From the NCBI GenBank assembly GCA_025642065.1, contig JAODUP010000050.1, forward strand, positions 1 through 64,000: 64,000 bases of DNA. The letters are read 5' to 3'. Positions 52,455-62,917 of this stretch are shown one piece after another (positions within the stretch are counted from its first letter, which is position 1; every line of letters begins with the position of its first letter). A program made the translations under genes and the position numbers. The notes under the pieces were generated by a model. The model had not been told where the DNA came from. It did not search any database and worked only from the letters and a program-made list of their open reading frames with translations. This DNA is from Paralvinella palmiformis (taxonomy: Eukaryota; Annelida; Polychaeta; Terebellida; Alvinellidae).

Positions 52455-53815
52455 TTATGATGACATACCTGGCCAGAAGAGACATTCTCTACCTTTGAAA
52501 ACAAGACCATTCTGTGTGGTTAATTCATCACGCATACCATAGTATGGTATCAAATTAGGTGGTACATCGGATTTCTGGTCTGGCCATCCATGCATGATGA
52601 TTTGTTTTAGAGCTTGAAGGTTATAAACTCTTTCAGTCTCAAGCTGTATCTGTTTCAAACGTTCCTGACTTTCTGTGTCATATTTCATAAGACGCATGAT
52701 CATGCCTTGTAGTCTGCGCGGGGCTTTGGAGAGTGGCTTACATATCAATGATTCTAGTGGTTTATGGTCACTCTGTACTACTATGTGCTTTCCAAATGTG
52801 TACTGGTGAAAACGCTCCAAACCCCAGACAATAGCGGGCATTTCCTTTTCTATCTGAGCATACTTTGTTTCAGTATCTCGTACTGCTCGGCTGGCATACA
52901 CAACAGGTCGACCATCTTGTAGTACTGCCCCCATTCCTTTTTCACTTGAATCGCACTGAACAGTGATAGGTTTGTTGACATCAAAGTACGTTAGAACTGG
53001 TGCTTGGGTTACCAGCTTCTGCACATCAGAGAATGTCTTCACTTGTTCTCGCCTGGTTAGTTTCATCAGAGGTTGCATAACTGATGATAACTGTGGTAAA
53101 AAAACGTGCCAGATAATTCACAGTTCCATTGAGCCTTTGTACTTCCTGGACTGTGTGGGTTGTTGCATCTTCAGGATGGCATCAATCTTACCTGGATCCG
53201 TTTTAAACCTTCACTGGTTATCAGATGTCCGAGGAACGGTACTTCTGTACAACAGAATATTGATTTAGCCTTGTTGAGTTTAATTCCTAGTTTGGTGCAT
53301 GTCTGTAACACTAGTGTTAACTTCTTCTGGTGATCTTCCATAGCATCTTTTGTTGTATCACCTACACCATAGACAAGGATATCATCTGCTACACAAACTA
53401 TTCCATTAATGTCATCCAAAGCCTGGCTTAGCCTTTTCTGGAACTCCTCACTGCTCACACTGGTTCCAAATGGTAATCTTAGCCATCTAAATCTGCCTTT
53501 GTGAGTTGCAAATGTAGTGAGTTTACTCGACTCTTCATCTAGTTTGCAGTGCCAGAATGCCTGCTCTAGATCCAGTTTGGATATTATTCGTGCATTCACT
53601 AGTTTCGGCAGAACTTCATCTATTGTTGGAAGTTGGTAGTGTGAACGCTTCAGTGCTACATTCAAAGGCCTCGGGTCAATACATATTCTGATGGCTCCTG
53701 ACTTACGAGTAGTAACTGCCATCTGACTTACCCTTTCTGATGGCTCATTTACTGGACAGATTACACCTTGCTTCACTAGGTTGTCCAGTTCTCGGGATAC
53801 CTTTTCTCCAGAGTG
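52455..53815 (-). pseudogene. retrotransposon reverse transcriptase and RNase H, broken
   Basis: The 53171-53776 frame carries the RT palm: RICIDPRPLNVALKRSHYQL, SKLDLEQAFWHCKLD, RLPFGTSVSSEEFQ, and VADDILVYG, where YxDD is VADD. After a frameshift at about 53100-53180 the RNase H frame (52455-53078) has TVQCDSSEKGMGAVLQ, EKEMPAIVWGLERFHQYTFG and VVQSDHKPLE. Gypsy family. Confidence 0.85.
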
Positions 53816-53940
53816 ATGGGTATTATCCTGGGTCTACTAGAGACTGGTTGGATAGTATCATCGATATGTAGATGTACTACTCCTGGTAGTGTACCCAGAC
53901 CACCATCACATACTGCTGGATAGTCAATCGGTACAGTAGG

Positions 53941-54192
53941 TTATGTAAATATATTAGTAGCATGTATCTGTGCTAGGTTGTCATAGTTGACGGTGATACG
54001 TTGCATGTGTTCTGCAGCTTTCCGTCCGAGTAGTGGTGTTAGAGGCTCATCCACTACCATGAATTCAACAGAATATTTTTTCTGATTCTGAAGATTCTTG
54101 ATGTTAATCCTACACTTGCCAATAGGATGTGTCGTTGCACCATTCCACATTTCCAGTGTGGTATTTGCATTCGATAGTTGGATATTCTTCAC
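53941..54192 (-). pseudogene. retrotransposon aspartic protease C-terminal part
   Basis: VEFMVVDEPLTPLLGRKAAE is the typical flap-to-C-terminal region (LLGRKAAE) of a Gypsy protease. The catalytic D-S/T-G block is not in this frame. Confidence 0.65.
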
Positions 54193-54271
54193 GAATCTTC
54201 TTGTGCACCAGGGTCTATCTGAAACTTCACTGCCTGTTTGCTTACTTTAATCAACGCATACAGTGGTTTGC

Positions 54272-55204
54272 TCAACTCGTCGCTGACAGTATAGATGTGA
54301 TGACGTACAGCATTAGTGTAGTCGACAGAATCACTGCTGGAGTCATTCTCATCTTTCTGAACTGCATGGACCTTCTTCGGATTATTGTCGCTATTCTTGC
54401 ATACAATAGCAAAATGGTTTCGATGGTGACATTTCTTGCAGATAGCTCCCCATGCAGGACATTCAGATTTCTTAAAAACATGTTCCTGTCCACAGAATTT
54501 TGATGCTTGCCTCTGTCATTCACTGGCCTCTTGGGGTTATATTTTGAGCGCACAGAGACTTTGTGTATATCCTCTTTCACAATTGAAGACATCAGTTTCA
54601 TATGCCCTTTTGTTGCTTCGGCACTGCGGCAAATGTTAATACACTCCTTGAGGGTAAGTTTACCCACCTTCAATAAATCAGCTTGACTGTTCTCATAACC
54701 TTCATATCTGATTCCCATAATTATTCTGTCACGGATCAGACTGTCTCCACAAGTGGTCACAGAAGTTGCATGTTTTTGCTAGAGTTCTCAGGCAAGTGAC
54801 ATAATTATCAACATTTTCATCCATTGCTTTGTTTCTTTGTTGAAATTGAATCATTGCTTGGTTTCATTAATCTCGCCTGTAATCATCCAACGTTTCGAGC
54901 ACAGTTTGTGGGTTTGTGTCAGATTCTCCTGTCGTGAATTGAATGCATTGTATATTCTAAGAATGTTCCTCCCTGCTCAATGTAATAGTAAAGAGGTCTG
55001 TACATCTTCCGGATGTTTATCAAGCTGGGTAATTTTGGCATAATTCTTCCATTCCCGCTTCCACAACTTCCAGTCCTCTTCTTTCAAATCCATCATAGTT
55101 AGTGTCTGTGGAGGGTTCACTCTCAGGTGATACAAACGTGATGGACCTGCTTGGTTGTTAGCGCTAGCAGCAACGTGGTCACCGTCATCAGCCATTTTCT
55201 TCAA
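54272..55204 (-). pseudogene. retrotransposon Gag, broken
   Basis: Starts MKKMADDGDHVAASANN, with WKLWKREWKNYAKIT near residue 46. A stop follows at about 54977. A second frame (54272-54760) holds SLIRDRIIMGI, LTLKECINICRSAEATK and basic RSKYNPKRPVNDRGK. A knuckle-like His/Cys region remains in other frames (about 54380-54450). Not translatable as one protein. Confidence 0.75.
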
Positions 55205-55515
55205 TTCACTTATTATCGCTCAATAAGTAAGTAAGTAAGTAAGTAATTTTATTCGATGATATATACAGTAGCATTATTACATTGTGTATCGCATAATATT
55301 ATTTACAAGCATATACCATCAGGTCAACAGACAAGTAAAAATAATTGATTATACGAGGAGGCGCAGTGGCCTAAAAGTTACATATTTATCCATTTATGTC
55401 CACTGTCCAAGTGCGCTGATTATGGCGATAGCATAACATAATATAATGTAATATTGTACAATATACTATACAATATATGTAATCTATGTTGCGACTTCAA
55501 CTGTCTTATTCTCGA
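55205..55515. other. retrotransposon leader remnant and tRNA-like scrap
   Basis: AAGTAAGTAAGTAAGTAA tetranucleotide run (about 55222-55243), a GGAGGCGCAGTGGCCTAAAA tRNA-head-like scrap (about 55356-55375), and AT-rich TACAATATA repeats. No gene. Confidence 0.4.
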
Positions 55516-55636
55516 CTTGCCATTTTCCCAGGGTGCAATGCGCGCGCATGCGCAAACAACGTAACAACAAGAGCTTGGTGAATGCTAGGTGAATTAATCC
55601 ATTTGCGATAATCCTAGTGCGTACTATACATCGATC

Positions 55637-57309
55637 ATGCCTAAGAATTGCGTAGCTTTCGGATGCACTAATCATAATATGAAACAAGGAAAGAAAGTAT
55701 CATACCACGTGTTTCCAAGAGATGTTGAGCGGAGAAAGCAGTGGTTACAAGCTGTGAAACGGCAAAATATTGATGGTAGTAAATGGGAGCCTTCAAAACA
55801 TGCTGTGTTGTGCGGAGAGCATTTCATTACTGGTTAGTATATTTTAATAATTACTTTAGCCATACGGGTTACAATCCCCTCTTAAATCCACCATACATAG
55901 TAACTGATAGTTATAATGTGAATTACTAAAATTGGAGGACAATGGTTTAAACAACTGACATTTATTTTAGGTAAACCAAGCGCACTGTCAAAGCATCTAG
56001 ACTACGTGCCGAGTCAATTTGCACATCTACGGAGCTGTTCACTTGAAACGGGGAAGAAAAGGCTAGCACGTTACAACAGTGCAACGAAGAGAGCCAGATT
56101 ATTCAGGGAAAAACAGTGTGGCATGCCAGGAGATGAATGGTATGAGATTTCTGGAATTCAGGAATTAAATGAAACTATATTTTCTGATACAACTGTTTCA
56201 TCAACCAATGTCTCATCATCTGTCCGTCCTTCAGCTGCTCCGCCATCACCAGTCCCTGGTAGGTCTATACCACTGTTGGCTTCAACACCTACAATTGATT
56301 TGCATCAACCAGTTGAGAGGATTGAACGGAAAATTTTGTATGAAATTAACAATTTGCGTCGTGAAAAGAAGGATCTTGTGGTAGAACGGGACATATTATT
56401 AGCTTCACGTTTGAATTCATGTGTAATTCAGAATGATGATGTAAGATGTACATTTTACACAGGATTATCCTGTGAACTATTCTTAAAACTCTCTCTCTTT
56501 CTTTCTACAACTGTAAAAATTTCTACAAAATCTACTATTCCTGCTACTGGGCAATTGTTTCTTACTCTGGTAAAGCTACGTCTTAATCTTCTCTCTGAAT
56601 TGATCTCCCATCAAGCTGGTATGAATGTCACTACTATATCTAGGTGCTTCTGGAAAACAGTTGATGTACTATATGCCAAAATTGGTTTCATGGTCAGATG
56701 GCCAGACAGGGAGACACTTAAACAAACTCTACCTGCAATTTTTAAATTACATTTTCCAGGTTAACTGGTATTATGGACTGTTTTGAGATTTTTATTGATC
56801 GCACTAAGAATTTAAAAGCACAGGCACAGGTGTATTCTAACTACAAAAAAACACAGTACGGTTAAGGTTTTCATTGTGTGTAGTCCACTAGGTGCAGTCA
56901 CTTATTTATCTACTGCATGAGGTAGCCGAGCTTCGGATGTGGGAATGGTTCGTGCGTCCGACTTTATTTCTTCAGTTTCACCAACCACGTGACCAATTAA
57001 TAGCAGACCGTGGCTTCACAATGGTAGAAGAATTTGTGACAGGATGTGTAGCAGAATTGCTCATACCAAGTTTTACAAAAGGCAAAAAACAACTATCTCC
57101 TAAAGAAATAGAAGTATACCGCAAAATTGGTCATTGGGTTGTTAAAAAAAACATTTACTATTCTTCAGGGCCCATTGGCAATTAATTTGATAAAATCCCA
57201 AAGACATGAAGCGGGTTATCTTAAGCTTGCATCCATTGATAAATTGGTACATGTGTGTTCTGCACTTATTAACATGAATGATGGAATTGTGTATAATGAA
57301 AAGAAATGA
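55637..57309 (+). pseudogene. THAP-domain DDE transposase (ISL2EU type), broken
   Basis: Exon 1 (55637-55832) encodes the THAP zinc finger: CVAFGCTNHNM, HVFPRDVERRKQWLQ and CGEHF, i.e. C2CH with Pro/Trp/Phe signature residues. Intron 55833-55970, then exon 2. This has KHLDYVPSQF, a basic region, a coiled-coil-like ERKILYEINNLRREKKDL, a helix-turn-helix (GMNVTTISRCFWKTVDVL) and the start of the DDE_Tnp_4 nuclease (IMDCFEIFIDR, holding the first Asp). A frameshift at about 56760, a TGA in place of the Trp of WGGRASD (about 56917), another frameshift near 56985 before QLIADRGFTM (second Asp), and a deletion near 57120 break it. It ends FTILQGPLAINLIKSQ...GIVYNEKK. Inactive. Confidence 0.85.
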
Positions 57310-57644
57310 AAGAATGTCTGAGGAAGCCTTTTGTAGAGTTACTGCATACAATGTTTAAAAGTTGATATTTCTGTTATAAATGGTACAACATAATTATTAT
57401 TCTTTATTTATGCAATTGGTTTTATACTTTTGAAAACAACACGTATTTTAGTACCTGTGAATTATTTTGTCAGATGTTGAGTGGTATACTTATCATAACT
57501 CTATACTCATCATGCAATATAATTATAATGAGTAATAAAACTGACAAGACAAAGTTTATACGATTTTGTTACTATGCAAATTGTGAACCTGTATTTTTAT
57601 TTCCAAACAACATGACTGTAAATATAACTATTTACACCATTTCC

Positions 57645-59500
57645 CTATTTTGGTGTTTTCCTGCACAATGGACAAAACCAGCTGCCTTTGGGTGCTCGTT
57701 TCACATTAACACATGTGAAGTGGAACCATTCCCCATTGGGGCACTTGGCTGTATCACACCGAATCATGTCATCATCCAAGTCACTGTCATTTGCAGCCAT
57801 CCGACAACAACAATACAGTTTGTCAGACGTGACAGCACGTGTCTGTGAGCAAGATGAGCCATACTGCATGTGACTTGTCAGTAACTCGGGCATCACACAC
57901 CACTTGAAAAATGTGCACAGTCTTGGCACCATATCTGAGAGAAACCCAGCATCACATGGCACTTCCACAACAACACACACCACTGATGTCCATAAAAAAG
58001 TCACACATTGACACATTGCACACATACATTTGTAATTGTATTGGGCATAATATGCATGTCCACATTTGATACTTAAGTCCCTTCCCAAACAAAAAGAAGG
58101 ATCTGCTCTCATGGTATCTAGTGAACTGTTTCTGTGTGTAAAAGGACACTTCACTTCTACCACTCGGCTAGCATGGCAGTCACAGCAGGCCAACCCATCT
58201 GGTGATGCTCCAATGTATGGGAATTCCTTGCATAAGCAAAGACCCATCTTGCTGAGCCGGAACTTTGTATGTCCCCCAATGTTGCTGTAAGCTGACAAGG
58301 CATCAGTTTCGTGTTCCTTACTCTACGTAGTTGCAGCATCATGCAAAGGCTTACAACTGTCACTGCAGATGCAGATGGGTGGTCAAGCCTTGTATGCAAT
58401 ATGGAATGTGCTCGTGAAGCTGTGATGCGCCCTGCATGCATCTGAAACCATGCTGTACAAGCAGCTTGATTCACAGCATCAGTCACTACAAGGGAGGCTA
58501 GTATCTCCTCAACCTCAGAGTTGAGCTCAGTCAAGGTCATACTGGCATACTCTTGCTTGTACAGTGATGTCAACTGTTTACCCAAAGACTCCAGTTCGGC
58601 TGTTGTCTTCCAGCAGAACGGCTGGTACTGCTCCTTTAACAGGCTCAAACCGACTGGTTTACGTGAACAGCTGGCAAGACTATGCAGCAACTTGTTTTCT
58701 TCTTTGTCAGTAGAAATACTTGGAGCACCATATCTGTTCTGCTTACTCTGTTGACATAACTTCTTGTTGGCAGACTTCTTGTAGAACTGGATGCAGTGCA
58801 CTGGAGCTGGTTTCACTTTCTTCACAAAGTCATTATTCCAGTAGCATGGCAACTCGGTACACCCACATCTGGTGTAACCAAGACGTACTGCTGCTTCAAC
58901 CTTGAACAGCAATGCTGCTACATGTGAACTGGATTCACCAAGTCTGAAACAGGACAATACAACAAATAAATAATTTTATTTTGGTTGTTAAAATAAGTTA
59001 CTACACTTATAGTCTGCTGTGAGATAAAACACAATAGGACAGTAACTGCTTTAAAATAAATAAGAATGCTGAGGTTTCCCCAGTTCATACATATAATTAT
59101 GTAACGTGTATAGGTATTAATAAATCATGCTATTATAATAATGTACAGGCTAAAAGCCAGCTTAATCATACTTATGTTAAAGGCTTTTTGAAACATCTTT
59201 TATTTTAAGTATAATTTAACAGTAAAAAAGATTACCCAGCCATTACTTACCCAGCCATACAATCACAGTGTGCTGCTGTCACAACCCTGTCCTTTTCGTG
59301 CAATCCAATCCACGGATGATGCGGAGTGTCATTTACCCTCTGTGATGGTGTTACATTAGCCTTGAGAATGCAGTGAGGGCTGTCAATTGGTTTGTAGTAA
59401 AGCACGGTTTTCACCCAGCCAGACTCGAATTGGTTGTGAGCCGCGAGACTCGCATGGACTCTTTCGCATGGACTCTCGTAAATACACCAGGGGTCTCGAT
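57645..59500 (-). pseudogene. SWIM - YqaJ nuclease - PHD protein of the ISL2EU-like transposon, broken
   Basis: An upstream exon (ending 59251) reads SGWVKTVLYYKPIDSPHC and ends VTAAHCDCMAG. After a GT-AG intron (58944-59250) the next exon continues LGESSSHVAALLFKVEAAVR. This is a SWIM-like zinc finger whose third ligand Cys is Ser. The YqaJ domain follows: GRITASRAHSILH, then after a frameshift near 58355 and a TAG at 58323-58325, KEHETDALSAYSN, PYIGASPDGL and RVVEVKCPF (the E-x-K catalytic motif is present). At the C-terminus is a PHD finger (CDTAKCPNGEWFHFTCV ... GSWFCPLCRK). The start is not fixed. YqaJ proteins are lambda-type exonuclease relatives; their role in ISL2EU transposition is not known. 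Confidence 0.8.
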
Positions 59501-59997
59501 CAAGTAGTATGAAACGTCAGTCCATTCAATACCTGTCCTTTTCGTGCAATCATTTATCCACCAACCTGCGGGAATCTTGTACGGACCGGTTTCCGCTGAT
59601 AGTGCTGTCAGCTTTGATCGGAAGAACATAAACATTCCAAATATTCGAAGGACATAATTATATAACTGTAAAGACTTCGGAAACAACAACAAATTATATA
59701 TCAGAAACTGCATATAAAGACAAATAACATAAGCCTCGGGAATGCATAAAACGTGAGCGCACAACAAAACAACCGCATCCGGATCCAGAAAGCATTCACC
59801 GAGTAATGGCGGACTAGTCACGTGACTTGGACTATGACGCGTTGTGCCAGCTGAGAATTGTTTCTGGCAGTTTGTACCATATTTCAGGTGCTAGGTAAAT
59901 AAATGTCCAGTTCCAACATCAAATTTGTATGTTTATGTGCTTGAATGGTCATTGGCGATTAGTTACCTTTATAGATCGTGGATTTAGCTTCTTTTTT

Positions 59998-60013
59998 CTA
60001 ACCGCTGCCACCA
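59998..60013 (-). promoter_or_regulatory. primer-binding site, tRNA-Leu type
   Basis: Directly inside the 5' LTR the minus strand reads TGGTGGCAGCGGTTAG. Its complement ACCGCTGCCACCA equals the 3' end (with CCA) of animal tRNA-Leu acceptors such as the AAG isoacceptor, from memory of that tRNA. Confidence 0.75.
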
Positions 60014-60217
60014 TGTTTCAATACGTTCTATTCAGTAGAACAATTAATAAGTGATAACGCCAGTTGAGAACGCATGGCTTTATTAGGCTAACAATAGACA
60101 ACAAATCGGTAGGTGGCACCACAATAGGGTGATATCATTATATACAAAAGAGTAGTAGTAGCTATGCCACAATATAAGACTATACTGATATAATTAAAAC
60201 TAGGGGGTATTACAACA
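60014..60217 (-). repeat. LTR, 204 bp (5' LTR on the minus strand)
   Basis: Partner of 51214-51420, TG...CA ends, about 97.5% identical outside a single 3-base TAG length difference. Confidence 0.92.
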
Positions 60218-60246
60218 CAGCCAACGACACAACAATAATTCACCAT
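60218..60246 (-). pseudogene. THAP-domain exon, 5' half
   Basis: The minus strand reads MVNYCCVVGC from the ATG at 60246 to the LTR. This is the standard N-terminus of THAP proteins (M-x-x-x-C-x4-C). The reading resumes at 51213 with ISRGRGSN. It is cut between the second and third bases of the second zinc-ligand Cys codon. Confidence 0.7.
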
Positions 60247-60305
60247 CTTTGTAAACCTGAGTTTAGCGGTCCGCGTTCCTTTTTGCCCCAACCGGAAGTT
60301 GGGAC

Positions 60306-61480
60306 CTGTTTGCCATCATATCATCGGCCATGTTCGGTCTATTTTTTTTCTTCAAGTCAATGAGAATTCGTGTATACAATGAAGTAATTGATTTCATAAG
60401 CATATTGTTAACAGAAGATATATCTAATACTTGTAACAATTGCGTATGACGTGAACGTTTGGTAATACCATATACACTTTTCATTTATCACCTTCTGTAT
60501 TTTTACATTTCCCCCCCCCCATATTGATGGTTATATTAACAACATCAAGATACACATACACTAGTGTTGGTTGACAAATAGAACGAAATAAATCAGATTT
60601 AGTATCGGACATAACACCAAGGTAACACATACCTATATCAGACAAAGAATAGGAGCTATTTCTATATTTGTTAATGCGATTATCAACATGCTGTTTGAAA
60701 TCAGTTATAGCGATAAAAATAACATCCAGGATGTCAATAGAGTCAGAATTGTGTATTTGATTATTACCTAAATAAAACGTTAACTTCTTGTCATATCTAT
60801 TTATATAGTAGACTGGTATTAGACATTGATTTTTTTTAAATCCAAATTTAAAACGGCACCTTAAGGAGTATTTTGAACACGTATTAATAAGCTGTTGTAA
60901 ACCTGGTACAGTAGAGGAAAATGCTGACATCATCAGCGTATGCAGACGAATTGTACAAATGAGTACCAACGCATAATCCTTGATTGATACTATCCAATTC
61001 ATAAAATAGGTCAGATAAAAACGTGTTTAATAAAAAAAGTGCCTTGTCTTGTACCTCTAGAGACATTAAACATAAGATGACCGTGTACACGAGTATTCTA
61101 ATTAATAACTACGGTCAGGTTACTGTACTACTTATACAGCAAACAAAACAAAAACACAAACCATGTTACATCAGGTGAAAAGATTGTCATTTATAGAACA
61201 AACCGTCGTGTCTTATGGAATCAAAAACCTTTTCAGCGTCTAAGCTGCCGATGAACATGGGAGTCTTGGAATATTTATAATGACATAAAAGATCGTTTAA
61301 AAGGTCAATACCGAATAAAGTACCACAACCCTTTTTAAAGGCAAACTGGTTATTGTTTAAAGTGACATCAGGCATGATAATGGATTGAAATAATTTGGAA
61401 TATGTGGATCTTAATTTAATGAGACGGTAACGGCCATCTCTGTTAAGGGTCGAGAGTAGCTTTTACGAGAGTAGTGTTTA
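60306..61480 (-). mobile_element. 5' part of the LINE interrupted by the nest
   Basis: Minus strand: NNQFAFKKGCGTLFGIDLLN and FIGSLDAEKVFDSIRHDGLF (about 61350-61195) are reverse transcriptase fingers/palm. SSAYADDVSIF (about 60945) is the catalytic YADD. LGVMSDTKSDLFRSICQPTL (about 60620) and KSVYGITKRSRHTQLL (about 60480) are the thumb and C-terminal part. Several frame breaks. It continues at 50858-50405. Confidence 0.75.
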
Positions 61481-61564
61481 AACAATCGGGGGGGGGGGGA
61501 TCCCTCAGTTGTATATGTGTATTTAGAGAGGGGAGGCAGATACACGAGTTTGACGAGTATATTG

Positions 61565-61930
61565 AATGCCAGTGTCTGTTGGAGGGTGTTGGAGCTGTCT
61601 GTTGGAGGGTGTTTGGTGCTCCGTGTTGGAGGGTGTTGGGGCTGTTACTTGGAGGGTGTTTGGGGCTGTCTGTTGGAGGGGGTTAGTGGTGTCTGTTGGA
61701 GGGTTTTGTGGCTGTCTGTTGGAGGGTTTGGGGCTGTCTGTTGGAGGGTTTGGGGGATGTCTGATGGAGGGTATTGGGGCTGTCTGTTGGGGCTGACTGT
61801 TGGAGGGTGTTGGGGATGTCTGTTGGAGGGTCTTGGGGCTGTCTGTTGGAGGGTGTTGGGGCTGTCTGTTGGGGCTGTCTGTTGGAGGGTGTTGGGGCTG
61901 TCTGTTGGAGGGTGTTGGTGCTGTCTGTTT
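61565..61930. repeat. G-rich 24-bp minisatellite
   Basis: Units of the type TGTCTGTTGGAGGGTGTTGG with GGC, mostly 24 bases (sometimes 21 or shorter), about 15 copies. 24 is a multiple of three, so a 169-codon Cys/Gly/Trp-rich frame stays open; I do not regard it as a gene. Poly-G at about 61489-61499 precedes it. Confidence 0.9.
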
Positions 61931-62375
61931 GTATGGGTCATGTATCAGTTTTTAGATATAAAGCTAGTTGGCTGTATATTGATAGCTGTGGGGCTGTCTG
62001 TTAGTGGATATGGGGCTGTTTGTTGATAGGTGTGGGACTGTTTATTTGTAGGTGTGGGGTGTCTGGCTGGCTGTTGATAGGTGTGGGGCTAGCTAATTTT
62101 TGGTCGGTGTGGGACTCTTTATTGGTAGATGTGGGGCTGGCTGGCTGTTTGTAGGTGTGGGGCTGGCTGATGTTTGGTAGATGTGGGGCTCTGTATTCGT
62201 AGGTATGGGGCTGGCTGCCTGTTGGTAGGTATGGAGCTTACTTATTTTTGGTAGGTGTGTGGCTCTGTATTCGTAGCTGTGGGGCTGGTTGACTGGCTGT
62301 TGGTAGGTGTGGAGTTGGCTGATTATTGGTAGGTGTAAAGGTTGTTTATGGGTAGGTGTGTGGGGACTGTCTCGG
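61931..62375. repeat. second, more diverged G-rich tandem repeat
   Basis: Irregular repeats built on GTAGGTGTGGGGCTGGCTG, continuing directly from the 24-bp array but with a different and variable unit. Confidence 0.75.
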
Positions 62376-62917
62376 TAGTCTCCTTTATACTGACATTGCT
62401 TTGACCTATTTCATGGGTAGAGTTTTACTTTCTTGTGCTATCCTTATACTTTAAGGTATCTATGTATTTTAGCGTTATTATATGTATTTATATTAGGCCT
62501 AGTGTACAAAATAAATCAAATCAAAATCAAAACTACAAGATTGGTCGAACACTTTTTTCGGGTTTGGAACATTTCTGGCGGAAAAAATCGCGTCAGAATC
62601 TCCAACTCAGGGAATCCAACTCAGGAAATGCTGCTGCACAGGCATACACTTAAAACATTCTAAGTAATTTTTCAGCGTAATTGGATTGAATCTACACGTT
62701 ATATTCTGAAGTATGAATAGTTAGTAGTACCAAAAACATTATTAGACAGAGATAATCGTGGCTTAATGCTAAACAATTGGTAGCTGAAGTTGAGTCCTTT
62801 AACATTGAAAAGGTGGCTGGTTGCCAGCGGCTGGGCGCCAGCATATGGCTGTTCGGTGGCGTCAAAATAATACTGGCGAGCGCTATCCAGTTATATATAT
62901 ATATATATAGGTCAGTG
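62376..62917. other. stretch without gene
   Basis: No coding exon supported; an (TA)n run at about 62893-62909 leads to an AG acceptor-like site before the THAP fragment. Confidence 0.4.

Larger units (their letters stand above)
55516..59870. mobile_element. ISL2EU-like DNA transposon, decayed
   Basis: Two convergent genes are typical of ISL2EU elements: a THAP/DDE transposase (+) and a YqaJ nuclease-like protein (-). The ends are proposed from imperfect inverted similarity: CTTGCCA...CAGGGTGCAATGCGC on the left, CTGCCAG...CAGCTGGCACAACGCG reversed on the right, and a shared GGTGAATGCT at 55577-55586 and reversed 59791-59800. The NRF-1-like palindrome GCGCATGCGC (55544-55553) lies 84 bases before the transposase start. 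Element identity is fairly sure; the exact ends are not. Confidence 0.7.
51214..60217 (-). mobile_element. Gypsy-type LTR retrotransposon, defective, carrying a nested DNA transposon
   Basis: LTRs (51214-51420 and 60014-60217), tRNA-Leu primer site, polypurine tract, and gag-protease-RT-RNase H-integrase in Gypsy order on the minus strand. The flanks CAACC (51209-51213) and CAGCC (60218-60222) are a 5-bp target duplication with one change. Gag and pol are broken by several stops and frameshifts. The 55516-59870 DNA transposon lies between the 5' leader and gag. With the DNA transposon removed, the element is about 4.6 kb. Confidence 0.9.
50859..60300 (-). mobile_element. THAP-exon inverted-repeat element (outer host of the LTR retrotransposon)
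   Basis: AACTTCCGGTAGGGGCAAAA (50859-50878) and the reverse of 60278-60300 (AACTTCCGGTTGGGGCAAAA) are terminal inverted repeats. Removing the 51214-60217 retrotransposon leaves an element of only about 440 bases. It holds a single THAP-type exon, starting 54 bases inside the 60300 end. That makes it a short non-autonomous derivative of a THAP transposon. The outermost base is not fixed, and I see no target duplication in the LINE. Confidence 0.6.

Noticed and set aside
57645..58957. Bacterial or phage gene acquired by the host (YqaJ)
   Set aside because: The adjacent THAP/DDE transposase, spliced structure and PHD finger fit an ISL2EU-type eukaryotic transposon better than a single-gene transfer.
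50859..60300. Functional host THAP gene
   Set aside because: The exon is bounded by short inverted repeats in an element of about 440 bp once the LTR insertion is removed; no further exons fit between the donor at 51160 and the left end.
61517..62026. 169-codon Cys/Gly/Trp-rich frame
   Set aside because: Direct product of a 24-bp tandem repeat; no signal peptide, domain or splice context.
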